This document shows positions 1 to 8,738 of a stretch of 64,000 nucleotides of DNA, in pieces. Position 1 is the stretch's first letter. Each line of letters begins with the position of its first letter. The translations under genes and the position numbers were made by a program. The notes under the pieces are model-generated. The model was not told the DNA's origin. It worked only from the letters and a program-made list of their open reading frames with translations, and ran no database searches. Origin of the DNA: Cribrihabitans_A pelagius (lineage in GTDB: Bacteria > Pseudomonadota > Alphaproteobacteria > Rhodobacterales > Rhodobacteraceae); NCBI RefSeq assembly GCF_048820915.1, contig NZ_JBMERR010000014.1:76059-140058 (forward strand), read 5' to 3'.

Positions 1-549
1 CTGAAGAAACTGGGCCAAAAAGCTCAGGACACCTGTATCCTGAACTTCTCAGGCGTACGCGTTCCCAAATCAAACGTCCTTGGCGGAGAAAAGGCCGTTG
101 GTGGCGGGTTGATGATGCTGTTTGGTGAACTTGCCTGGGAACGGCTCATGATCGCCATCGGGGCAGTAGCAGGTGCCAAGTTCTGTTACGAACAAGCACT
201 TAGCTACACCAAAGAGCGCCAGGCCTTTGGCCGCCCGTTGGCCGAGTTTCAGGATGTGCGGTTCAAGCTCGCTGACATGAAGGTCAAAATCTCAGCGGGA
301 CAGGCCATGGTTGACCAATGCATGACCAATCTTGCCCTCGACAAACTGCGGGCCGAAGACGCCGCCGGCGCCAAACTCTGGTGCAGTGAAATGGCGTTTG
401 AAGTGGCGGACACAGCGCTGCAAATGCATGGCGGCTATGGCTACATGCAGGAATACCCGATCACTCGCGCCTTCGCCGACATTCGGGCGCATCGCATCTA
501 CGGTGGCGCCAACGAGATCATGAAAGAACTGATCTCGCGCAAGCTCTGA
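1..549 (+). CDS. Acyl-CoA dehydrogenase, C-terminal part (5' end outside window)
   Basis: The reading frame is open from base 1, so the gene starts before the window; 182 residues are visible. The C-terminal half of the acyl-CoA dehydrogenase fold is clear: the helical domain with 'SYTKERQAFGRPLAEFQ' and the end region with 'ALQMHGGYGYMQEYPITRAFADIR'. The family catalyses the FAD-dependent alpha,beta-dehydrogenation of acyl-CoA esters, the first step of beta-oxidation. It lies 38 bp before a thiolase and then a FadB-like gene, so a beta-oxidation operon is likely. The chain-length preference cannot be read from the sequence. Confidence 0.93.
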   Translation: MKKLGQKAQDTCILNFSGVRVPKSNVLGGEKAVGGGLMMLFGELAWERLMIAIGAVAGAKFCYEQALSYTKERQAFGRPLAEFQDVRFKLADMKVKISAGQAMVDQCMTNLALDKLRAEDAAGAKLWCSEMAFEVADTALQMHGGYGYMQEYPITRAFADIRAHRIYGGANEIMKELISRKL

Positions 550-587
550 TCGCCAAAACAACCATTCCGACAGAAAGAGGTACTCTT

Positions 588-1793
588 ATGTCCCAGGCAT
601 TTATTTATGACGCAGTGAGAACGCCGAGGTCCAAAGGCAAAGCGGGCGGCACTCTGAACGAAGTCAAACCGGTCCGATTGGCCGCAGGGCTGTTGGAGGC
701 TTTGCAGGAACGCCATGACCTCGACACCGCGAAGGTCGAGGACGTCATCCTGGGATGCGTCGCCCCCTTGATGGATCAGGGCTCGTGCATCGCCAAGGCC
801 GCTGTGATGTCCGCCGGATGGGACGAGGCCGTGCCCGGTGTGCAGCTTGACCGGTTTTGCGGATCGGGGCTTGAGGCGGTTAACATCGCCGCCGCCAAGG
901 TCGGCTCGGGCCAGCAGGACCTGGTCGTTGCGGGCGGTCTGGAATCGATGAGCCGCGTGCCGCTCGGATCGTCCGGCGGCCCAATGCTCTTTGACCCGGA
1001 ATTCGTCATCGAGAACAAGTCCGCCCCGCAGGGGATCGGCGCTGATCTGATCGCCACGATCGACGGATACAGCCGCGAAGATGTCGACGCCTTTGCCGTG
1101 GAAAGCCAGCGCCGTGCGGCGCATGCGCGGGACAATGGCTGGTTCGACCGCTCGGTCGTGCCGGTCCGGGATGAGTCCGGTCTGGTCATTCAGCAACGTG
1201 ACGATTTCATCAAACCCGGCACCGATATGCAGAAGCTGGGGTCGCTGAAGGCCTCGTTCGCTCAGATGGGCGGCATTGGCTTTGACGACATGGCGCTGGC
1301 GAAATACCCCGAGGTGCAGGCCATCAACCATGTCCACACGCCCGGCAACAGCTCGGGGATCGTTGATGGCGCATCGGCGGTCATGATCGGCTCGGAACAG
1401 GCAGGCAAGGATCTGGGGATGAAGCCGCGCGGGCGGATCGTCGCCTCAACCGTCATTGCCACCGACCCGGTCATCATGCTGGCCGGTCCGGGACCGGCGG
1501 CGCACAAGTGCCTGGAAAAGGCGGGACTGTCCGTCAAGGACATCGACATCTGGGAAATCAACGAAGCCTTCGCCTCGGTCGCCCTGCGCTACATGAAGGA
1601 TCTGGGCATCGACCACGAGATCACCAACGTCAACGGCGGCGCGATCGCGATGGGCCACCCGCTGGGCGCGACCGGCGGCATGCTGGTTTCGACCGTGCTG
1701 GACGAGCTTGAGCGGCGTGATGCCAAACGGGCAATGGTGTCGCTGTGCGTCGCTGGCGGCATGGGAATTTCTACGCTTATCGAGCGCATTTGA
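588..1793 (+). CDS. fadA: Acetyl-CoA C-acyltransferase (thiolase)
   Basis: A 401-aa thiolase, normal family length. The nucleophilic cysteine is C91 in 'DRFCGSGLEA', the histidine is in 'NGGAIAMGHPLGATGG', and the C-terminal cysteine is in 'CVAGGMG'. It cleaves 3-ketoacyl-CoA to acetyl-CoA and a shortened acyl-CoA, or runs in reverse. The ATG at 588 follows an AGAAAGAGG ribosome-binding site. It sits between acyl-CoA dehydrogenase and a FadB-like fusion, only 14 bp before the latter, so it is probably the thiolase partner of that multifunctional enzyme. The symbol fadA is by family and context; specificity is not shown. Confidence 0.93.
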   Translation: MSQAFIYDAVRTPRSKGKAGGTLNEVKPVRLAAGLLEALQERHDLDTAKVEDVILGCVAPLMDQGSCIAKAAVMSAGWDEAVPGVQLDRFCGSGLEAVNIAAAKVGSGQQDLVVAGGLESMSRVPLGSSGGPMLFDPEFVIENKSAPQGIGADLIATIDGYSREDVDAFAVESQRRAAHARDNGWFDRSVVPVRDESGLVIQQRDDFIKPGTDMQKLGSLKASFAQMGGIGFDDMALAKYPEVQAINHVHTPGNSSGIVDGASAVMIGSEQAGKDLGMKPRGRIVASTVIATDPVIMLAGPGPAAHKCLEKAGLSVKDIDIWEINEAFASVALRYMKDLGIDHEITNVNGGAIAMGHPLGATGGMLVSTVLDELERRDAKRAMVSLCVAGGMGISTLIERI

Positions 1794-1807
1794 GAAGGAA
1801 TAGTCAC

Positions 1808-3949
1808 ATGGGCGAATTTACATACGAAAAAGACGCAGACGGCATCGTGACCGTGACCATGAATATGGACGGTCCCGTGAACTCGATGAACAAAGAGTTC
1901 GGGCCGCTCTATGCCGGCATGGTGAACAAGCTTGAGGCCGAAGCGGGGCTGAAAGGCGTCATTCTGACCTCGGGCAAAGAAACGTTCTTTGCCGGGGGTG
2001 ACCTCAAGCGGCTGGTGGCGGTCGAGCAGGATCAGCTGCAGGACGTGTTTGACGAGGTCGAGGGCATCAAGGCCGATATGCGCCGTCTGGAAAAGCTGCC
2101 GGTTCCGGTGGTCGCCGCGATCAACGGCGCGGCTTTGGGCGGCGGCTATGAGCTGTGCCTTGCATCGAACCACCGTATCGCCGCGGACAACCCGAAATCC
2201 AAGATCGGCCTGCCCGAGGTCACGCTGGGCCTGTTGCCCGGTGGCGGCGGCGTTGTGCGCCTGACCTGGCTGCTGGGACTGGAAGCTGCGATGCCATTCC
2301 TGCTGGAAGGCAAGCAACTGGCCCCTGCCGCAGCCCTGAAGGCGGGGCTGGTGCAGGAGGTTGTCGAGGCTGACGCCCTGCTGACCCGCGCCCGCGAATG
2401 GATCCTCTCCGTTCAGGACGACGAGACGGCGGCAAGGCAGCCCTGGGACACCAAGGGCTATCGTATTCCCGGAGGCGGATCGAACTCGCCCAAATTAGCC
2501 CCCAAGATTGCGGGCGCTTCGGCGATGCTGTTCCAGAAAACGCGCGGCCTGCTGCCTGCGCCGGCCAGGATTCTGGACGTCATGGTCGAAGCCGGCAAGC
2601 TGGATTTCGACACGGCGCTGCGCTATGAAACCCGCCAGTTCTGCGCGCTGCTTGTGTCGCCCGAAGCGAAGAACATGGTCTCGACCTTCTTCTTTGGTCT
2701 CAATCAGGTCAATGGCGGCGCCAGCCGACCCAAGGACATCCCGCGCAGCAAGGTGGGCAAGCTGGGCATTCTGGGTGCAGGAATGATGGGACAGGGGATC
2801 GCCTACTCCTCGGCCATGGCCGGCATCGAGGTCGTGTTGAAGGATATGACGCAAGAGGCTGCTGATCGTGGCAAAGCCTATACCGAGAAACTGCTGGCAA
2901 AACGTGTCCAGCGGGGCCGCATGGACGAGGCGAAAGCCGCCGAGGTTCTGGGCCGGATCAAAGCCAGCGCCGATATGGAAGACTTGCGCGGCTGCGACAT
3001 GATCATCGAAGCGGTCTTTGAAAAGATCGAAGTCAAGGACAAGGTGATCGCCGAGACCGAAGAGTATCTGGCCGAGAACGGGGTCTGGGGCTCGAACACC
3101 TCGACCCTGCCGATCACGCGGCTGGCGTCTAAAGCGCAGAACCCGAAGAACTTTGTGGGCCTGCACTTCTTCTCGCCAGTCGACAAGATGCCGCTGCTGG
3201 AGATCATCGCGGGCGAGGAAACCTCGGACGAAACGCTGGCGCGGGCGTTCGACTTTGCCCAGCAAATCCGCAAGACGCCGATCATTGTCGGGGACAAGAC
3301 GGGTTTCTTCACCTCGCGCACGATCGGCACGAAGATCATCGAAGGTGTGCAACTGGTCGCCGAGGGGCATGATCCCCTGCGGGTGGACAACCTTTCCAGA
3401 CTGATCGGAATGCCCACGGGGATGTTGTCGCTGCTGGACGAAGTTCAGATCAAGCTGGTGACGGATATCTATCGCACGCAGATCGAAATGGGCCTGCTGG
3501 ACCCGGCCGAGGAACAAAACCCCGAGGCGCGGGCGATGCTGGCGGACATGCTGGACAATCACGACCGCCATGGCCGCGCGACCGGCAAGGGGTTCTACGA
3601 CTACGCAGACGGCGGCAAGGCGATCTGGTCCGGCCTGTCCAAGTGGCGTAAGGATGATGCCGAGATTTCGGACCGGGACATTCAGGACCGCATCCTGTTC
3701 CGCCCGGTTCTGGAAAGCCTGCGGTGTCTCGAGGAGGGCGTTCTGCGCAGCGCCGCCGATGGCAATATCGGGTCGATCATGGGTATCGGAGCGCCGGTCC
3801 ACACCGGGGGATATATCCAGTATGTAAACACCTATGGCCTGGATCGGTTCATCGCGCGCTGTGAGGAACTGGCCGGGAAGTACGGCCCGCGCTTCCAGCC
3901 CCCCGCAATCCTGCGCGAATACGCTGCGGAAGGGCGCATGTTCCAATAG
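1808..3949 (+). CDS. fadB: Enoyl-CoA hydratase / 3-hydroxyacyl-CoA dehydrogenase (FadB-type fusion)
   Basis: A 713-aa fusion. The N-terminal crotonase domain (about residues 1-190) has 'TFFAGGDLKRL' and 'NGAALGGGYELCLASNHR'. An NAD-binding domain starts near 320 with 'KLGILGAGMMGQGIAY', followed by the C-terminal 3-hydroxyacyl-CoA dehydrogenase domain with 'FVGLHFFSPVDKMPLLEII'. It performs hydration and NAD-dependent oxidation in beta-oxidation. I chose the ATG at 1808 because an AGAAGGA ribosome-binding site precedes it; the frame is open further upstream but would overlap the thiolase. It closes the operon started by the acyl-CoA dehydrogenase, and a strong hairpin follows. Confidence 0.94.
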   Translation: MGEFTYEKDADGIVTVTMNMDGPVNSMNKEFGPLYAGMVNKLEAEAGLKGVILTSGKETFFAGGDLKRLVAVEQDQLQDVFDEVEGIKADMRRLEKLPVPVVAAINGAALGGGYELCLASNHRIAADNPKSKIGLPEVTLGLLPGGGGVVRLTWLLGLEAAMPFLLEGKQLAPAAALKAGLVQEVVEADALLTRAREWILSVQDDETAARQPWDTKGYRIPGGGSNSPKLAPKIAGASAMLFQKTRGLLPAPARILDVMVEAGKLDFDTALRYETRQFCALLVSPEAKNMVSTFFFGLNQVNGGASRPKDIPRSKVGKLGILGAGMMGQGIAYSSAMAGIEVVLKDMTQEAADRGKAYTEKLLAKRVQRGRMDEAKAAEVLGRIKASADMEDLRGCDMIIEAVFEKIEVKDKVIAETEEYLAENGVWGSNTSTLPITRLASKAQNPKNFVGLHFFSPVDKMPLLEIIAGEETSDETLARAFDFAQQIRKTPIIVGDKTGFFTSRTIGTKIIEGVQLVAEGHDPLRVDNLSRLIGMPTGMLSLLDEVQIKLVTDIYRTQIEMGLLDPAEEQNPEARAMLADMLDNHDRHGRATGKGFYDYADGGKAIWSGLSKWRKDDAEISDRDIQDRILFRPVLESLRCLEEGVLRSAADGNIGSIMGIGAPVHTGGYIQYVNTYGLDRFIARCEELAGKYGPRFQPPAILREYAAEGRMFQ

Positions 3950-3976
3950 GAGCGTTGGCGGGTACAGCTCCAATCT

Positions 3977-4000
3977 CCTTGGCCACTGCCGTGGCCAAGG
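3977..4000 (+). terminator. Perfect 10-bp hairpin after the beta-oxidation operon
   Basis: CCTTGGCCAC and GTGGCCAAGG form a perfect stem with a TGCC loop, 27 bp after the fadB stop. No T-run follows, so it may be a terminator of the U-poor kind or an mRNA 3'-end stabiliser. Confidence 0.5.
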
Positions 4001-4187
4001 CAGCACCGGCGCGGGGATGCCAAGCTGTTTGGGCGTTGTGATCCGGCCAGGGAAGGCAAAACCCCGAGGGGTGTACACCGCGCATCATGCAAATAGAGCA
4101 TTTTGCATTTAATCTGAGGCATACCCGGCAGCCTTGATGAAGTTCCAGCACTCCATTGGGTTGAATAGATCGCAAATATCGCCAGCG

Positions 4188-4994
4188 GGCACTGTAAGGC
4201 TAATGCGGCTGGCCGCATAAAATGCGACATGGCGGCATGACCGACGCCCCCCTCTATCGGCGCCGCCGTTTCCCGCCCGAAGTGATTGCTTACGCTGTCT
4301 GGCTGTATTTCCAGCTACCGCTGAGCCTCCGGATGGTAGAGGATCTTCTTGCCGGGCGCGGCATCATCGTATCGCATCAGACAGTGCGGGCCTGGGCTGA
4401 AAAGTTCGGGAGGGAACTCGCAAAAACAATCCGCCGCCGGTCGGCTGGCAAGCTTGGCGGCAAGTGGCATCTGGACAGAGTTGTCGTCTCGATCAGGGGA
4501 CGCAAGCATTGGCTTTGGCGGGCCGTTGATCAGGAAGGGTTTGTGCTGGATGTCCTGGTCCAAGCCCGCCGCGATCAGCGGGCTGTTCTCCGCCTGATGC
4601 GCAAGCTGCTGACCCGGCAAGGCCATCCGCTGCGTGTTTTCATCACCGACAAGCTTCGCTCATACTAAGCCGCTGGGCGTGCGATCATGCCGGGGGTTGA
4701 ACACCGCTCGCATAAGGGTTTGAACAACCGGGCCGATACCTCCCACCAGCCTATCCGAAGGCGTGAACGCATTATGAAACGCTTCAACCCGCCTCGGCAC
4801 ATGCAGCGCTTCGTCTCCATTCACGATCCGATTGCAAACCTGTTTCACCAGCCCCGCCACAAGATGACATCCGCAGAATTTCGCGAGCTCCGCATGCCGC
4901 CATGGATGCGTGGCGCGATATCGCAAATCTCCGAGCCGAGTGGACATCGCAGCCTGCCCCAGCTTCGGGCAAGGCCGGTTAACTTTACAGTGCC
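4188..4994 (+). mobile_element. Decayed IS6-family insertion sequence (807 bp)
   Basis: The ends are 16-bp inverted repeats with two mismatches, GGCACTGTAAGGCTAA (4188-4203) and the complement of GGCACTGTAAAGTTAA (4979-4994). The length and single transposase match the IS6/IS26 family. The 8 bp flanking each side (CGCCAGCG and ATATCAAG) do not match, so no target duplication is visible; IS6 copies often lose it by recombination. The transposase is broken, so this copy cannot move on its own. Confidence 0.85.
4237..4982 (+). pseudogene. IS6-family transposase, broken by a stop codon and a frameshift
   Basis: The protein reads as an IS6 transposase from 'MTDAPLYRRRRFPPEVIAY', with the helix-turn-helix and the first part of the DDE domain ('WHLDRVVVSIRG', 'FITDKLRSY'). 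A TAA stop interrupts at 4666-4668 directly after 'DKLRSY'. The same frame then continues with the expected 'MPGVEHRSHKGLNNRA' and 'RFVSIHDPIANLF'. Near 4893 the frame shifts, and the family ending ('AAMDAWRDIANLRAEW') is in another frame, stopping at 4982. One nonsense change and one indel make it inactive. Confidence 0.88.
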
Positions 4995-5101
4995 ATATCA
5001 AGCAATCCGATCAGCAGGTGTAACAAGCAGCATAAGTTACGCCAGATCCTGTCCAAAGATCGGGGTGCAGCTCAGCCATAATGGAGCGAGGCAGTCCGGA
5101 G

Positions 5102-6049
5102 TTAGCGAGCGAGCACGGCCTTTTCGAAGCGGGGGGTAATGCCGAATTGTTTCTTGTAGTGTTTTGAAAAGTGGCTGACCGATGAGAAACCGCAGGCCGC
5201 AGCGACATCGATCACGCGCATCTGCGTTTGCTGCAAGAGCGCGCGCGCTTTTTCGAGCCTGAGGATCGTCATGTAGCTTTTGGGACTGTTTCCCAAATGC
5301 TGGCTGAAAAGTCTCTCAAGTTGCCGTGTCGATATACCAACTTGTTTAGCTATAATTGACGGCGAAACAGGGTCCTCCAAGCATTCCTGCATATAGCCTA
5401 TTGCTTTCGACAATTTCTCATTCCTGTATTCGACCCGCCGGAGACTGGCCACAGCCTGGCGGCTGCTCCCCTCCCGGACAGATGCACTCAAGAGCTGATC
5501 CGCGACTAGACTGGATGCCTCGGGGCCGGCCTTCTGACTGATCAGCGCGGAGAAAAGGTCCAGCGTGGCAGCGCCGCCGCCACAGGAAACGACGTTGGCA
5601 GTCTCCTCGAAGATCGTGCAAACAGGATCCAGTTCAAAAAAGCTCTCTTGGAAAATGGGCTTCATTCTCCAGTGCGAGCTGATGCGCCCCTCCTTTGCGA
5701 TGCCGATCCGGGCAAGAAATAGTGCTCCGCCTCCCAGTGCGCAAAGCCGCGCCCCGAGTCTCGCTGCCTGCCGCAACCAAGCCGCGGCCTTGCCGGATTT
5801 GGGGTAATTCTGGGAATTGAAGGCGCTGCAAATGACGATGCAATCTTCGCGGCGCACATCCGGCAAACCAGTATCGACCGCCACAGTCAGTCCCGAAGAG
5901 GATATAACGCTGTCCCCCGTTTCGCTGACAATTTTCCACTGGAAAAGAGTCTTTCCTGATGTTTCATTTGCGGCGGCCAGTGACTCAATTCCCGATCCCA
6001 ACTCCAAGGCTGAGAACCCCGGCATCAGCAGGAATACGAAACGGTTCAT
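5102..6049 (-). CDS. GlxA-family (AraC-type) transcriptional regulator
   Basis: A 315-aa protein from the preferred start 'MNRFVFLLMPGFSALEL'; an upstream in-frame ATG at 6100 would add 17 residues. The N-terminal DJ-1/PfpI-like domain (about 1-190) has 'CALGGGALFLARIG' where amidotransferases carry their nucleophile; no cysteine is seen there, as usual for these sensors. The C-terminal AraC domain has two helix-turn-helix motifs ('SIIAKQVGISTRQLERLF' and 'VIDVAAACGFSSVSHFSKHYKKQFG'). It is the last gene after the MttB-like and dimethylglycine dehydrogenase genes. GbdR, which controls glycine betaine catabolism in Pseudomonas, belongs to the same family, so a role in methylated-amine control is plausible but inferred. 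Confidence 0.88.
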   Translation of the reverse strand: MNRFVFLLMPGFSALELGSGIESLAAANETSGKTLFQWKIVSETGDSVISSSGLTVAVDTGLPDVRREDCIVICSAFNSQNYPKSGKAAAWLRQAARLGARLCALGGGALFLARIGIAKEGRISSHWRMKPIFQESFFELDPVCTIFEETANVVSCGGGAATLDLFSALISQKAGPEASSLVADQLLSASVREGSSRQAVASLRRVEYRNEKLSKAIGYMQECLEDPVSPSIIAKQVGISTRQLERLFSQHLGNSPKSYMTILRLEKARALLQQTQMRVIDVAAACGFSSVSHFSKHYKKQFGITPRFEKAVLAR

Positions 6050-6115
6050 CGTGACCGGACCGCATCGTTTTGATTCTATTTTCTTCTCTGGCCGCCCCAT
6101 CGTCCTGACCCCGGA

Positions 6116-8566
6116 TCAAGAACGCATATTGGCGCCGTTGGCGTCGTAGGCCGGTCCTGCCAGGACCTGCGCATCATAGAAATCGCCCAGGATTTCCACT
6201 TGGAGCTTCGTTCCGGGATCCGCGAACCCGGACGCGACGTAGCCCATAGCCATCGACTTGCCGATACGATGCGCGTAGCCGCCCGAACTGACGTAGCCGA
6301 CCGGTTCACCGTCTTTGAGGATCGCCTCGTCATGAACCACGTCGATCCCCTCAACCTCGATGGTCATCGTCACCAGCTTCTTGGATGCGCCGCCGTCGCG
6401 GGCCTTCAGCGTTGCCTCCTTGCCGACAAAGTCCTTTTTCCAGTTGATGAAGACATCCATGCCGGATTCGACCGCGTTAAAGTCGGGACGGTATTCCATC
6501 GTCCAGACGCCCCAACCCTTTTCAAGCCGCATCGACAGCAGGGCGCGCGCGCCGTACCAGCGGTAGCCCAGATCGGCGCCGGCCTCTTCGATGGCGTCTG
6601 CCAGGCGCATCAGGTATTGCGGCCTGCAGTAGATCTCATAGCCCAGTTCACCGGAAAAACTGATCCGGTTGATGATCACCGGCACGCCGCCCACAAACGT
6701 CTGGCGGAGGTCGCGGAACTTGAAGGCCTCGGCTGAAACATCGTCACGCGTGAGCCGGGCCAGCAGCTCCCGCGACTTCGGGCCTGACAGTGCGATGCCG
6801 TGCCAGTCGTCTGACACATTTGCATAGGAGATGCCCGCGGGCAGATCTTTTTCGAACCATCGGCGGTGCGCCTCCTGCATCGCGCCCGAACCGAACAGCA
6901 TGAAGTGGTCCTCGGCCAGGCAAGCCACCGTCAGGTCGCCATAAAGCTTTCCCTTTGGTGTCAGCATAGGTGTCAGCGCCAGGCGTCCGGGTTTGGGAAT
7001 GAAGCCGGCAAGGATATGGTTCAGGTATTCGCGAACGCCCTCCCCCTTGAACTCATGCTTGGCAAAGTTCGCAATCTCGATGCCGCCGACAGCGTCGCGC
7101 ACGGCCTCTATTTCCCGCGCGACATAGTCGTGCGACCGGTTGCGCTCGAAGGATGGAACCTCATGCGCATCCTCGGGACCGTCGGCAAACCACAGCACAT
7201 GTTCCAAGCCGAACCCCTGGTCCATCACCGCCCCCTTGGCGATCATGCGGTCATAGAGCGCGGTCGTCTTTTGCTTGCGCCCCTTAGGCAGAGTTTCGTT
7301 CGGGAAAGTCATCACGAAGCGGCGTTCGTAGTTTTCAGAGGACTTGATGGTGCCCCAGTCAGGTGTCGCGAATTCGCCAAACCGCGCCACGTCCATCGCC
7401 CAGACGTCAATGGACGGCTCGCCGTCAATCATCCACTCCGCCAGGGTCAGGCCCACGCCGCCGCCCTGGCAGAAGCCTGCCATGACGCCGACAGCCACCC
7501 AGCAGTTCTTCACGCCCGGAACCGGACCGATCAGCGGGTTGCCATCGGGACCAAACGTGAACGGGCCGTTGATCACATCCTTGATGCCGGCTTTGGCCAT
7601 CGCCGGGAGGCGTTCAAACGCGGTTTCCAGGCGGTCTGCCACGCGGTCCAGATCCGGCGGCAGCAGTTCATGGCCGAAGTCCCAGGGCGTCCCGCCGACT
7701 TTCCAAGGTGTTGCCTGGGCCTCGTAGGTGCCCAGCAGCATGCCCTGCCCTTCCTGCCGGCAGTAAACATTGGCCTCGAAGTCGATCCCGTGCGGCAGTT
7801 GTTGACCAAAGTTTACAACTTCATCCATGCGCTCGGTGATCAGGTAATGGTGCTCCATCGGCTGAACCGGCAACTGAATGCCTGCCATATGGCCCACCTC
7901 ACGCGCCCACAGGCCGCCGCAGTTCACGACATGCTCTGCATTGATGGTACCCTCGGGGGTGACAATGTCCCAGCTGCCATCCGGGCGCTGTGTCATACCG
8001 GTTGCACCGCAGTGGGTGAAATATTGCGCGCCATGCACCTTGGCCGCCTTGGCAAAAGCATAGGTCGTGCCGGATGGGTCCAGATGGCCATCCTGCGCAT
8101 CCCACAGAACCGCATGGTAGTGGTTGGGATCGATCAGCGGATGCCGCTCGGCCAGTTCCTTGGGCGAGATGAATTCCTGGTCCAGGCCCATGTAACGGGC
8201 CTTCGAGCGCTCGCCCTTCAGGTAGTCATACCATTCCTTGGTGGAGGCCGCGTAAAACCCACCGGTCTGATGCAGGCCGACGGACTGGCCGGACAGTTCC
8301 TCTATCTCTTTGTAAAGATTGATCGTATATGACTGCAGGCGCGAGATGTTCGGGTCAGAGCTGATGGTGTGGATCCCCCCGGCCGCGTGCCAGGAGGAAC
8401 CGGATGTCAGTTCGTCACGTTCAAGCAAGACCGCATCTTTCCACCCGAACTTGGCAAGGTGAAACAGGATCGAGCAACCAACAACGCCACCGCCAATGAC
8501 AACGACTTTGGCATGTGACGGAAGTTTCTTTCCGCCGGTGGACTCGTCGGTCTGAATAGTAGGCAT
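6116..8566 (-). CDS. Dimethylglycine/sarcosine dehydrogenase-like flavoprotein with GcvT domain
   Basis: An 816-aa two-domain protein. The N-terminal D-amino-acid-oxidase-type domain has the FAD motif 'VVVIGGGVVGCSILFHLA' (residues 21-38) and 'GSSWHAAGG', whose histidine is the residue that carries covalent FAD in dimethylglycine dehydrogenases. The C-terminal half is the folate-binding GcvT domain, with 'WHGIALSGPKSRELLARL', 'FSGELGYEIY' and the ending 'SSGGYAHRIGKSMAMGYV'. The family oxidatively demethylates N-methyl groups and passes the one-carbon unit to tetrahydrofolate. The exact substrate is not certain. It lies between an MttB-like gene and a GlxA regulator on the same strand, suggesting a shared methylated-amine pathway. 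Confidence 0.9.
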   Translation of the reverse strand: MPTIQTDESTGGKKLPSHAKVVVIGGGVVGCSILFHLAKFGWKDAVLLERDELTSGSSWHAAGGIHTISSDPNISRLQSYTINLYKEIEELSGQSVGLHQTGGFYAASTKEWYDYLKGERSKARYMGLDQEFISPKELAERHPLIDPNHYHAVLWDAQDGHLDPSGTTYAFAKAAKVHGAQYFTHCGATGMTQRPDGSWDIVTPEGTINAEHVVNCGGLWAREVGHMAGIQLPVQPMEHHYLITERMDEVVNFGQQLPHGIDFEANVYCRQEGQGMLLGTYEAQATPWKVGGTPWDFGHELLPPDLDRVADRLETAFERLPAMAKAGIKDVINGPFTFGPDGNPLIGPVPGVKNCWVAVGVMAGFCQGGGVGLTLAEWMIDGEPSIDVWAMDVARFGEFATPDWGTIKSSENYERRFVMTFPNETLPKGRKQKTTALYDRMIAKGAVMDQGFGLEHVLWFADGPEDAHEVPSFERNRSHDYVAREIEAVRDAVGGIEIANFAKHEFKGEGVREYLNHILAGFIPKPGRLALTPMLTPKGKLYGDLTVACLAEDHFMLFGSGAMQEAHRRWFEKDLPAGISYANVSDDWHGIALSGPKSRELLARLTRDDVSAEAFKFRDLRQTFVGGVPVIINRISFSGELGYEIYCRPQYLMRLADAIEEAGADLGYRWYGARALLSMRLEKGWGVWTMEYRPDFNAVESGMDVFINWKKDFVGKEATLKARDGGASKKLVTMTIEVEGIDVVHDEAILKDGEPVGYVSSGGYAHRIGKSMAMGYVASGFADPGTKLQVEILGDFYDAQVLAGPAYDANGANMRS

Positions 8567-8738
8567 GTCTCGTTCATCCTCAGGGATTCAGCTCTCACAG
8601 CGCCCGGGAATGGAGTGCGCGCACCCCGTTTGAATCCCAGAGCTTTTCTAAATGAAAGCGGGGTTTCTGACTTTTAGTGATTTACTGGTCGGCAGCGCGA
8701 TCGCACCCTTTGCGACCCGCGAAGCGATCCCGTAAGTG

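Noticed and set aside
2495..4078. 527-codon minus-strand open frame opposite fadB
   Set aside because: It is the antisense shadow of a GC-rich, strongly conserved gene; the peptide has no recognisable pattern and no ribosome-binding site.
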